Assembly (NCBI GenBank): GCA_034440575.1 | Contig: JAOTOL010001082.1 | Span: 186,001-250,000, forward strand | DNA: 64,000 bases | Origin: Imbricaverruca yamaguchii | Taxonomy: Eukaryota > Arthropoda > Thecostraca > Neoverrucidae | Reading direction: 5' to 3' | Shown here: positions 38,595 through 48,432 of the stretch, one piece after another | Numbering within the stretch: the stretch's first letter is position 1 | Layout of the letters: the number at the start of each line of letters is the position of its first letter | Program-made: the position numbers and the translations under genes | The notes under the pieces: model-generated | The model's database searches: none | Told to the model about the DNA's origin: nothing | Seen by the model: the letters and a program-made list of their open reading frames with translations, nothing else

Positions 38595-39960
38595 TCAGAA
38601 GCCATTTGTGCCCAGACGCCAACTGACTGTATCGTTAGGCAGCCTGGACATTGCATCGGCGTTGGTATGCTTAACGACCTTCTTGCGTTGGATTCTCAAT
38701 TCGTACGAGCTCGTTCTACTGTCTTCTGCGGCCGGTTGCGTCGTTCTTGACAGCAATGGGCCGTGCAATGCTGACCAATGGACCACGGCGTCGAATTCGG
38801 CGCACGACAAGTATTGCCAGGAATGACGAATGGACCACGCCACGACCCACAGCTCCTTGTCGTAGGTAACCCACCTGTTGCCTTCGATAGGGTCTTCCTG
38901 GCACACGCGCTCCCGATCTCCGAAGGCTTGTACCGGGACTGATTCCACCGAGATGCTCCACGCATCCATGAACATAGTACATCTCGCGCCCATTGCCGAC
39001 ATAGTCAAGCTCGGAGGAGACGCGAGTTTGCCATTCAGCTCTTGAAACGCCGTGCCCATCCCCGGCGCCAAAACCAGTTCCCACCTGTGTGACATCTCCG
39101 CCTCCATCCACGGTTTGGACACCGCCACGTACCTCGTGAAGTGGGAACGAACTTCATGAACTGGCAGCAATGCTCCAACAAATTTTACCATTTTCGCGGT
39201 TGTTTGTGGCTGTTGCCGGTCCTCACCTTTTCCGCATTGGCTGGATCGGGAAGGACCCCTTGGACCCGGTATCACAGGAATGTGATCTGCTTGCCCAAGT
39301 GACATTTGTGCGGTTCTAGCTTCACACCCGCTCAGCGAATTCTCCGGCAGATCCTCTCCCGGAGTGATAACCTGCTCCTCGGCTTGTCCGAACAAGAGCA
39401 TCGATGTGCACCAAGCATTGTTTTGGGTCCACCGCTGCCACCACTGACCCCGTTCATGGGTGGAGAGGGGGAGGGGGAGTCAATGACTATCGAGGCTAAA
39501 TCAATAATTTATGGTGTCAGTGGCCCTCGTAAGAATATGCAAAGTGACACCCCTGGATCCGTTCACTTTTTGAATGAATTGCCTGCATTTTGAGAACGAC
39601 ACACATTTGTTTGAACTAGTTCAAGTTCCTTGCCTGTCGTCAGGTCCGCTTTTATTCCAACCTTACGGCGAGTTCGGCCTGCCAGTATCCGGATGCTATG
39701 TCAAGAGTGACAAAAGATAACACTTGACACCTGCACGAGAGTCGAGGGCATTGTCCATTCGTAGGAGTGGATAGGCCATGCTCCTAGGGACCTTGTCGGT
39801 GGTCCTAAGGTCGATGCAGAAACGATAGGAGCCGCCTTTCTTCCTCAAGAAGACCATCGGACAGCACTACGGGCTGTCCACAATTGGAAACTGGTCAGGT
39901 CTGATCTGGCCTGCTAATCATGGTGGCTACGAGATTGACTGGGGTGTCGATACATTTTTG
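38595..39960 (-). pseudogene. Ty3/gypsy-type pol fragment
   Basis: On the minus strand, 39960-39650 resembles part of a gypsy reverse transcriptase (a DGS-x-RFC-type region and an SGYWQAEL motif, in shifting frames). The open frame 39401-38595 continues with an RNase H-like section (YDKELWVVAW; ADAMSRLP near the end). Frame changes and loss of the catalytic YxDD part show decay. No LTRs were found at either side. It sits in the intron between C2B exons. Confidence 0.75.
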
Positions 39961-40171
39961 GGTCTGGAAGGTACACGTAGGACCTTAAGTCACGATTCCG
40001 CCTTGAATATATTTTTTTTGGGGTGCAGGCCAGGTAAGTTTCCGATTCTCAATGTGTTTTAACATTATCATTTTCGACCTTACCTGGAAGGCTGTTGGCC
40101 GATAGAAATAATGTAACATTGGTTTGGATTGAATGCATCTGCTAAGTGCAATGCGTCGCTTTTTTTAGTCT

Positions 40172-40199
40172 CTGTTTCGATTAGAGACGAAACAGAGAG
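40172..40199. repeat. 10-bp stem hairpin
   Basis: CTCTGTTTCG and its complement CGAAACAGAG are separated by about 8 bases, just outside the TTAA element that starts at 40254. Confidence 0.8.
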
Positions 40200-40253
40200 G
40201 AGTTGGACCGAGCACGCTGGAAAGTTCGAGAGCATATGCTCGGTGGGACGGGA

Positions 40254-41107
40254 TTAAGCCGTCCCATCTCGGAGGGAGGGAGGTCTTCAACCGCCCCCCT
40301 CAGGTTTTTTCGCCGACAGTGAACGAACGGCGCACGGCAGCGCGCCCAAATTTGGCATACCTTTTTCCACATCAATTTGGCATGTTGCATCAACATTTTG
40401 AAGTCAGGTCATCTAGGGTCAACGAGTTAGTCGAGGTCAAGTGAGGTCACCTCCAACAAAGTTGAACAAGTCGTCACACTTTAACGGATACAGATATCTT
40501 AATGAACCTTTCAGCGTTTGCTTATCTTTAGGGATGTAACAGAACGTACGAGAGGAATTTTTTGTTCTTTTTTTCCGTTTTTGAATACATAATATTTTGG
40601 CATTTGCCTCTTGCAGTTCAAATCGAAGATTCTGGCTAAAGTAAGCATTTTTATTAGGGCAAGTTGACTTCCAACAACGTTTCTCGGTCTGCTCTACCCA
40701 TTAGAAGAGGACAATTAAAGAAAAGTTGAGAACTCAACATTTATAAATTTCACAAAATTAACATTTTTATTGGGGGGGGGGGGAGGCTTCAAATAATTGT
40801 ATGGCCCTGGTCGAATTCGCTGTCCTTTTCTGATTTCAAATATTTTTTTTTAATATCCCCAAAAATGAACTCCCCAGACTCAAAAACATAATGTAAGTCG
40901 TGAAAAGTCGCGAAAATCTAGCCCCCTAGTGACGTCACATTTGGAGGGAAATTGTTTTGGGGGTGGATCCGGACACTACTTGTTGAGCACGTTCCGATGA
41001 CACCTCTTCCGTTTTCGTGTGATGCTTAGTTTGGATTTTAGAGGGGGTTACCATCCGTCCCCCGAGACAGGGTGTGAGGATCTGACCGGAAACACGGCGC
41101 GGGTTAA
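40254..41107. mobile_element. TTAA-flanked MITE copy 2 (full length)
   Basis: 854 bp bounded by TTAA at 40254 and 41104. One end is TTAAGCCGTCCC...GGTCTTCAACCGCCCCCCT, the other GGTGTGAGGATCTGACCGGA...CGCGGGTTAA. Both ends are shared with the 169-bp copy at 54608-54776, which defines the family termini. It is inverted relative to copy 1 (34611-35423). No ORF of note; contains a 12-G run near 40771. Confidence 0.82.
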
Positions 41108-42235
41108 TACAATGCCACGCGGGCATATCCGATCACGAATCACTAGGTTCATTTCGCTGGTGTCAGTTAGAGACAGCGCTGTTTACAGTTCTCGACACGG
41201 CCAAAGGACCCTCGTATGTCGTCGAAGCCGCAGGGTTCAAGCCCAGAGCTCAAGGCAGTAGAATAATCAGCTGCCACACATTCGAGTGTCGGTGGCTGTT
41301 CTAATGCACACCATTAACGCAACCCCTGCAAATATGAGAAATAGACTGAGTAATGCTTAGCACCAGTGCGTGCTCCGACTCCCAAGATGTGCCTGCTGAC
41401 GTAAATGTCACAGGTTGGATTTCACCAGAGTAAGCTATACAAGTATGTTGTAGCCGTACTAAGCTGCACTGTCGAGAAAATAAATATATGGCTTTCATAC
41501 AGGCAGGAGATACATGTAGGCAGCACATAAGAACAATAGAAGCCGAACTGATATCAGCTGTCGCGCTTCCCAAGCACTTCGAACGTGAGATGTTGCAAGA
41601 GAAGTGTCGTTCCAAACTTCCTCGGAAACATCTTTTCTGAATCAATCGCACCGTTAACCTCGTTCGGCGCCCTCGGCAAAATGTGACAGGTCGCCAACCG
41701 ATTGTATTGGTAGGCTGGGATCGCCGTTTGAGGACAGAGGCGGTGTCACCACCGAACGGTTGAGATTCGATCGTTGAGGAGGGACACGCCGCATCGCTCC
41801 ACCATTTGGCATCGCTGATGATGCATTCTTTGAGCATATGCTGATAAAGAACCCAGCCAATTATGGTTTGTTGCCAAGCATAACGGAGCTCAGGAAAACA
41901 AGTTCGGTGCCGTCTTGTGGAAGTGATAGGATTCGATTATGGTATTGTGGTTAATGCGGGAAATGTTTGTCATTCATCATGTTTGTTTGTGTTCCGATAC
42001 AATCTTGTGTAACATGTTACCTTTTCAAGGTCGACGCAGGTCATTTACTTCCATTGATTAGGCATGATTTTGATTTGAAAATATGCCAGAACATTCTACA
42101 CCATGATTTAGCATTCGATGGCAGCCTTGTCTCGATATTTGCACCTTCGAAGTAGATAGTTTCAAGCATCGAAGTAGTTCGGCTAATCATGACTTTGGCC
42201 AATGAATATCGTTATTGGCATGTGTTGTGCAGGAT
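41108..42235. other. intron, no gene seen
   Basis: A 178-codon minus-strand frame (41301-41837) has no recognisable motif and is probably chance. Confidence 0.4.
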
Positions 42236-42239
42236 TGGA

Positions 42240-42535
42240 CCTCCTCTTCCTGCCAATCATGCGCCCCGTGTGATACGTCCAATCAAGTCCGTACCAATGC
42301 ACGCTACTTGCCAATAGATCCATACCAATGTAGGCTACGTGCCATTAGGTCCGTGCCAATCTAGGATACGTGTCATTAGGTCCAAACCAATGTACGCTAC
42401 GTGCCATTAGGGCCATACCAATAGAGGCTACGTGCCAATAGGCACGTACCCATGTACGCTATGTGTCATTAGATCCGTACAAATATAAGCTACGTGTCCG
42501 TAGGTCCATACCAACACATGCTACGCTCCCGTGTT
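42240..42535. repeat. degenerate ~31-bp tandem repeat
   Basis: About nine diverged copies of TACGTGCCATTAGGTCCGTA + CCAATGTACGC. Confidence 0.85.
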
Positions 42536-43034
42536 CCTTTTTGCTCTATGTTGAGTAGATTTGGTACTAAACTCAGCTTCTGATGTCCCACCTATTGGGA
42601 CGCCTCGACTCTTAGGCTACCCTGAAGAGTCACTGGCCGATCGGTAGCATATAAATAGCAGATTATTGGATTTCCCCATCAAACGCGCTTTCGTTGCGCG
42701 TATCTGTACTAATGAGGAGGAAAGGAACCTATGAGGAGTGGACTGGGAAATTCTAGCTTCAATCGTGATTTTTTATGTTTGGAACTGCTGTTTCCCGAGA
42801 GCTTACATCAGCATCGTTCTTGTAAGGTGGCCATTCCAGTCCACTCTAGCACTTGATAACGATAGATTCTGCTGGTTGTTGATACATGCCTGAAAACTCA
42901 AAATATTGACCATTCACATAATAATTAGATTGTGAACGCATAGCTACTACTACTTAGAATGAGCTTGATCGTAGTAAGAAATGTAAGTAAAATGTATTTC
43001 ACATTGAATGCATTCCAAAATTAACCACTCGACT

Positions 43035-43784
43035 TGGATGCACTGCGTGACCTGTGTGATGCCGTTACCTCGATCTGCCGCGGTACATACCCTGTGTGAC
43101 TTGTGTACTTTTATGGCGTGCCACACTACCCTGTGCAATCTGTGTGATGCCATTACCTCGATCTACCGTGGTACATACCCTGTGTGACCAGTGTGATGCT
43201 ATTATCTCACCCTGCCGCGGCACCCTGTGTGACCGGTGTACTTTCATGACCTGCCGTGGCGCCCTGTGCAATCTGTGTGATTATATTACCACATTACCTT
43301 AGACCTACCGCGGCACACTATGTGACCTGCGTGATGCCACTTATAGGACCAGCCATAGTACGCTGTGTAATCTGTGTGCCACCAATCACAGGACCAGCCA
43401 CGCTGTGTAATCTGTGTGCCACCAATCACAGGACCAGTCATAATACGCTGTGTAATCTGTGTGCCACCAATCACAGGACCAGCCATAGTACGCTGTGTAA
43501 TCTGTGTGCCACCAATCACAGGACCAGCCATAGTACGCTGTGTAATCTGTGTGCCACCAATCACAGGACCAGCCATAGTACGCTGTGTAATCTGTGTGCC
43601 ACCAATCACAGGACAGCACGCTGTGTAATCTGTGTGCCACCAATCACAGGACCAGCCATAGTACGCTGTGTAATCTGTGTGCCACCAATCACAGGACCAG
43701 CCATAGTACGCTGTGTAATCTGTGTGCCACCAATCACAGGACCAGCCATAGTGCGCTGTGTAATCTGTGTGCCACCAATCTCAG
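43035..43784. repeat. two-part minisatellite reaching the C2B acceptor
   Basis: 43035-43350: degenerate units with CCCTGTGTGACCTGTGTGAT. 43350-43784: about nine units of 45 bp, GCTGTGTAATCTGTGTGCCA then CCAATCACAGGACCAGCCAT; one unit at 43610 is shortened. The last unit carries CAATCTCAG|GACCAG, the real acceptor and first exon bases. Upstream copies of CAATCACAG|GACCAG have AG at 43649, 43694 and 43739, exactly 45 nt apart. Confidence 0.97.
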
Positions 43785-43926
43785 GACCAGTTGCGGAGGT
43801 CGTGCTCCGGACACGTACGTGCGCCTGCACCTGCTCAGCTGCAGTGGACAGGAGATTTCTCGAAGTAAGACGTCGGTGAGGCGGGGCCAGCCGAACCCGC
43901 TCTACAAGGAAACGTTCATGTTCCAG
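43785..43926 (+). CDS. Syt14: synaptotagmin-14/16-like, C2B exon 2
   Basis: 142 nt, phase 2 in, phase 0 out; acceptor CAATCTCAG, donor TTCCAG|GTGGGT. Joined to the previous exon it reads FRTSCGGRAPDTYVRLHLLS, then GQEISRSKTSVRRGQPNPLY and KETFMFQ. PDTYVRL replaces the SDPYVK calcium loop and the KTS-x-RRGQPNP-x-YKETF block is the C2B strand-4 region. The reading frame is open upstream through three repeat copies, so use of an upstream copy of the acceptor would add 15, 30 or 45 residues in frame. Confidence 0.96.
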
Positions 43927-44398
43927 GTGGGTGGCTTGCTGCCGGCGGCATTTCTGTGTCTCCGCTACCTCGCATTTTGGCCGCGATGCTTTGTCTTTCT
44001 CATCCGGCGGTCTCCGATCGGGCCGATTCTGTATTGTAACCCAATAGGCCGAGTGAAGCAGCGGATGACGATGACACATTCTTGGTGATTGTTACCGTAT
44101 GGATTCCAGGTGAATTGCGTTGCTTGTGCTTGCGTCAACGCCATTTGTTTGCGTCATGTTCTGGTGTTTGCGGCTCTCTGTGTTTGTGTCTATGCCTTTG
44201 CATACTTGGCACCACCCTAACTGGGTCCCGTGCTCTGAGGACTGGGGACGAATGCATACCACGCGATGCACGCTGCGGACGGACCGATTTAGTTTTGGGA
44301 GTCTTGCAGCACGACTGACCAACTCAAATAATTTGGGGAGAAGAGCGTGGTGGGAGAGGGAGCAGGCGGAGGAACGTCGCAGCAACCCTTCCTGCCGC

Positions 44399-44490
44399 CG
44401 GCTTATATAGGCCGGTCGCGGGCTTATATAGGCACCAACATGTCCCGGGTGTAAATAGGCACCTGGATGTCGCGGGTGTATAAAGGCACT
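44399..44490. repeat. short repeat with TATATAGG / TAAATAGG motifs
   Basis: Four degenerate units, for example GGCTTATATAGGCCGGTCGC and GGTGTAAATAGGCACCTGGA, carry TATA-box-like AT cores. They lie in the last intron. There is no evidence for a promoter beyond the motif. Confidence 0.7.
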
Positions 44491-44788
44491 AGCCTTTGGT
44501 GGACATTAATTATTGTAATTAATAACTTGGGTTTGCGTGACCGTGAGTTTCGCTGGCCATGTCCAACATAAAACTCAGCCAGACACTCGTCTGTCATAAT
44601 TATTCACGCGTGCCGTGCTTCGTGCTATTGGGCGCTTCGCACCTAGTCCGGGCGCGTTCTACTTCAGCTGCACAGGACGCTTTTACTTCGGTACCGAAGG
44701 ACCAAGTGTTGGACCGCTCGCAGTTGGTGCGGTCATGCGGCCTCCCCAGTGCGGAAACCTAATGACGTTGGTGTGTGTGTGTCGGCAG

Positions 44789-44986
44789 GTTCCGCTCTTT
44801 CAGCTGTGTGACGTCACTCTCATCGTCAGTGTGTACAACAAGCGGAACATGAAGAAGCGGGACCGGATCGGCTGGTTCGCTCTGGGCCACAGCAGCTCTG
44901 GTGACGAGGAGCGCTCCCATTGGTCGGACTTGCGAGAGGCGGGCGGCGTACAAATATGCAGATGGCACGTGCTGTGTGGGGAGTAG
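44789..44986 (+). CDS. Syt14: synaptotagmin-14/16-like, terminal C2B exon
   Basis: 198 nt, phase 0 in, ending with TAG at 44984-44986; acceptor GTCGGCAG preceded by (GT)n. It encodes VPLFQLCDVTLIVSVYNKRN, MKKRDRIGWFALGHSSSGDE, ERSHWSDLREAGG and the C-terminal CRWHVL. The HW-x-D(L/M)-x-x-x...W-H-x-L ending is the conserved C2B C-terminus of synaptotagmins. With the other five exons the phases close to 945 nt (314 residues plus stop). The 3' UTR polyadenylation signal was not identified. Confidence 0.96.
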   Translation, partial: VPLFQLCDVTLIVSVYNKRNMKKRDRIGWFALGHSSSGDEERSHWSDLREAGGVQICRWHVLCGE

Positions 44987-45525
44987 TGTCCCAACTCTCC
45001 GCCCCCTGTTTGATGAACTTGTCGTGATCCGCATGGTAGTGTCGTGGTAGTGGCAAATTGTGATGATGATAGAGCACTAGTTTTCAAGTTATGCGCGTTC
45101 AAGCGAGCTGAAACGCTTCTACTGATGGTCTCCTTGCTCCCCGAACGGACTGTGGTGGGAAAACTGGTGCTAACATTTCTTATGCTTTGAACCTGAAGCT
45201 TGCTGATACATTATGTGGGACGTTCGCTGCAGTGGACGCGCTATGTGTATACCGGGCTTTTGAGAACGTGATCGTCATTTGTACACTACTCATGCCACCG
45301 TAGTTATATACATAGAACAGTGGTGCGCACCGCCTGTCAACCCATAAATCTGCTTCCCGATGATGAAAAAAACCTTCATCCACCAGCTGTTCACTGAACA
45401 ATTCCATGTATTCCCTTGCAACATTACATACATTCATTCATACAAACGTTCGAAAACTTTTACGGTAATTAGTTATTAACACAATAATTAATATTAAGAC
45501 AATCTAGCACATCCTTATGGACATT
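44987..45525. other. 3' flank of synaptotagmin gene
   Basis: Presumed 3' UTR and downstream DNA. No canonical AATAAA was seen within the first 500 bp. Confidence 0.5.
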
Positions 45526-45529
45526 AATA

Positions 45530-45752
<223 letters not shown>

Positions 45753-45762
45753 TTATATATAT

Positions 45763-45845
45763 ATTTGAGGTTTAAATATTGAGAAATATATATGTATGTA
45801 TATATATATATATTTATTTATTTATCAATATTTTAAACCTCAAAT
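45763..45845. repeat. inverted repeat beside (AT)n
   Basis: The left arm 45763-45786 (ATTTGAGGTTTAAATATTGA...) and right arm 45821-45845 are complementary apart from one indel and one mismatch, with an AT-rich loop of about 35 bp. It could be a miniature inverted-repeat element or a cruciform-prone site next to the AT tract. Confidence 0.88.
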
Positions 45846-46500
45846 AATGCATATTTATGACCAATTAATACCAAATGGCAAGGTCGCCATGTGCGCCGCA
45901 ATAGCATCATTCATGGACACTGTTCCAGAAACCCCATACAGTTGGCATCGCATAGCCGTATAGCCTTTTTACCAGCAGAATCATTCACACGACCTAAAAT
46001 AATGGTCTGCTGTAAGCCCTTAGAAGCACTGCAGCAGATGAAGTAGAACTTGGCCTACCGCGCTCAGGATGACACGACATATTGACAGGATGCTGTGACA
46101 GGTGACGCTAGTGGAGCTCACTGCATGTGTCTCCGTGGCGGCCATTACTCGCTATCTAGCACTGTACTTTGTTGTTTTGCACTCGTGCTACAACCTATCG
46201 CTGCCTTGGCGCGCAATTTTCGGTATATTCTTACCATGCGCAGCATTTCCGCGGCATGCGTATTTTCATACCGATATTTGCCTGATGACGTCACGTCGAC
46301 GTCAAACGACAGTCATCTGGCAACGCAGTAGCAATTGACGAGCTTGTATCCGGGTAGTTAAAGGTGGCGCCACATCCGCCTGTGCTGTAGTTGCGGTAGT
46401 GGCCACCACGGTGTCACAGGGTGGCGTGCAGGCTGCGGCGAGCATGCGGCCACCCGAGCGACACCGGTCCACGACCCAATGGCGGATCACGCGTCCATTA
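45846..46500. other. no gene seen
   Basis: Unique-looking sequence with short open frames only. Confidence 0.4.
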
Positions 46501-46504
46501 CAGG

Positions 46505-46690
46505 TCAAACCACGGTGACAGGTCATGCCACAGTAACAGGCCACTCCCCAGTGACAGGGCACACCCCAGTGACACGGCACGCCTCCATGTGAGGCTACGG
46601 CCCAGTGACAGGTCATACCCCAGTGACAAGTGATTCCCCAGTGACATGTCACGTCCCAGTGACAATTCATCCCCAGTGACAGGTCAGGAG
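46505..46690. repeat. ~18-20 bp minisatellite, ~9 copies
   Basis: Degenerate units of CCCCAGTGACAGGTCACA. Confidence 0.88.
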
Positions 46691-46754
46691 GGCAGGCGGG
46701 CCACGCCCCAGCGGAATGTCCAACCGGACTCGGCAATGTCCCTGTGCACAGTGT

Positions 46755-48432
46755 CGGTGACGGACGGTGTTGGACGTGGTAGTTGGTGACGGACGGTGTT
46801 GGACGTGGTAGTCGGTGACGGACGGTGTTGGACGTGGTAGTCGGTGACGGACGGTGTTGGACGTGGTAGTTGGTGACGGACAGTGTCGGTGACGGACTGT
46901 GTTGGACGTGGTAGTTGGTGACGGACGGTGTTGGACGTGGTAGTTGGTGACGGACAGTGTCGGTGACGGACGGTGTTGGACGTGGTAGTTGGTGACGGAC
47001 AGTGTTGGTGACGGACTATGTTGGACGTGGTAGTTGGTGACGGACAGTGTCGGTGACGGACGGTGTTGGACGTGGTAGTTGGTGACTGACGGTGTTGGAC
47101 GTGGTAGTTGATGACGGACAGTGTCGGTGACGGACGGTGTTGGACGTGGTAGTCGGTGACGGACGGTGCTGGACGTGGTAGTTGGTGACGGACAGTGTGA
47201 CGTGGTGACGGACGGTGTTGGACGTGGTAGTTGGTGACGGACGATGTTGGACGTGGTAGTTGGTGACGGACGGTGTTGGACGTGGTAGTTGGTGACGGAC
47301 AGTGTTGGTGACGGACTATGTTGGACGTGGTAGTTGGTGACGGACGGTGTTGGACGTGGTAGTTGGTGACTGACGGTGTTGGACGTGGTAGTTGATGACG
47401 GACAGTGTCGGTGACGGACGGTGTTGGACGTGGTAGTCGGTGACGGACGGTGCTGGACGTGGTAGTTGGTAACGGACGGTGTTGGACGTGGTAGTTGGTG
47501 ACGGACGGTGTTGGACGTGGTAGTTGGTGACTGACGGTGTTGGACGTGGTAGTTGGTGACGGACGGTGTTGGACGTGGTAGTTGGTGACGGACGGTGTTG
47601 GACGTGGTAGTTGATGACGGACAGTGTCGGTGACGGACGGTGTTGGACGTGGTAGTTGGTGACGGACAGTGTTGGTGACGGACTATGTTGGACGTGGTAG
47701 TTGGTGACGGACAGTGTCGGTGACGGACGGTGTTGGACGTGGTAGTTGGTGACTGACGGTGTTGGACGTGGTAGTTGATGACGGACAGTGTCGGTGACGG
47801 ACGGTGTTGGACGTGGTAGTTGGTGACTGACGGTGTTGGACGTGGTAGTTGGTGACGGACGGTGCTGGACGTGGTAGTTGGTGACGGACGGTGTTGGACG
47901 TGGTAGTTGGTGACTGACGGTGTTGGACGTGGTAGTTGATGACGGACAGTGTCGGTGACGGACGGTGTTGGACGTGATAGTCGGTGACGGACGGTGTTGG
48001 ACGTGGTAGTTGGTGACGGACGGTGTTGGACGTGGTAGTTGGTGACGGGTAGTGTCGGTGACGGACGGTGTTGGACGTGGTAGTTGGTGACGGACGGTGT
48101 TGGACGTGGTAGTTGGTGACGGACGGTGTTGGACGTGGTGGTAGTTGGTGACGGACGGTGTTGGACGTGGTAGTTGGTGACGGACGGTGTTGGACGTGGT
48201 AGTTGGTGACGGACGGTGTTGGACGTGGTAGTTGGTGACGGACGGTGTTGGACGTGGTAGTTGGTGACGGACGGTGTTGGACGTGGTAGTTGGTGACGGA
48301 CGGTGTTGGACGTGGTAGTTGGTGACTGACGGTGCTGGACGTGGTAGTTGGTGACGGACGGTGTTGGACGTGGTAGTTGGTGACGGACGGTGTTGGACGT
48401 GGTAGTTGGTGACGGACGGTGCTGGACGTGGT
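46755..48432. repeat. 29-bp minisatellite, ~1.7 kb
   Basis: Several dozen 29-bp units, GTTGGTGACGGACGGTGTTG + GACGTGGTA, are interspersed with short units (GACGGACAGTGTCGGT) that create higher-order blocks of several units. The 3' part (from about 48060) is more homogeneous. The TAG in the unit closes some + frames; the minus strand stays open for up to 375 codons, which I regard as an artefact. Confidence 0.98.

Noticed and set aside
34611..41107. A single 6.5-kb transposon with ~800-bp TIRs that captured synaptotagmin exons
   Set aside because: Each end is a complete or nearly complete MITE with its own two termini (TTAA at 40254 and 41104; TTAA at 34611 and decayed CTAA at 35420), and the enclosed exons are in phase with exons outside, so two separate insertions are simpler.
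41301..41837. 178-codon minus-strand frame
   Set aside because: No domain recognised and composition not protein-like; likely chance in an intron.
44399..44490. Promoter with TATA boxes
   Set aside because: TATATAGG motifs are part of a small tandem repeat in an intron; no other promoter evidence.
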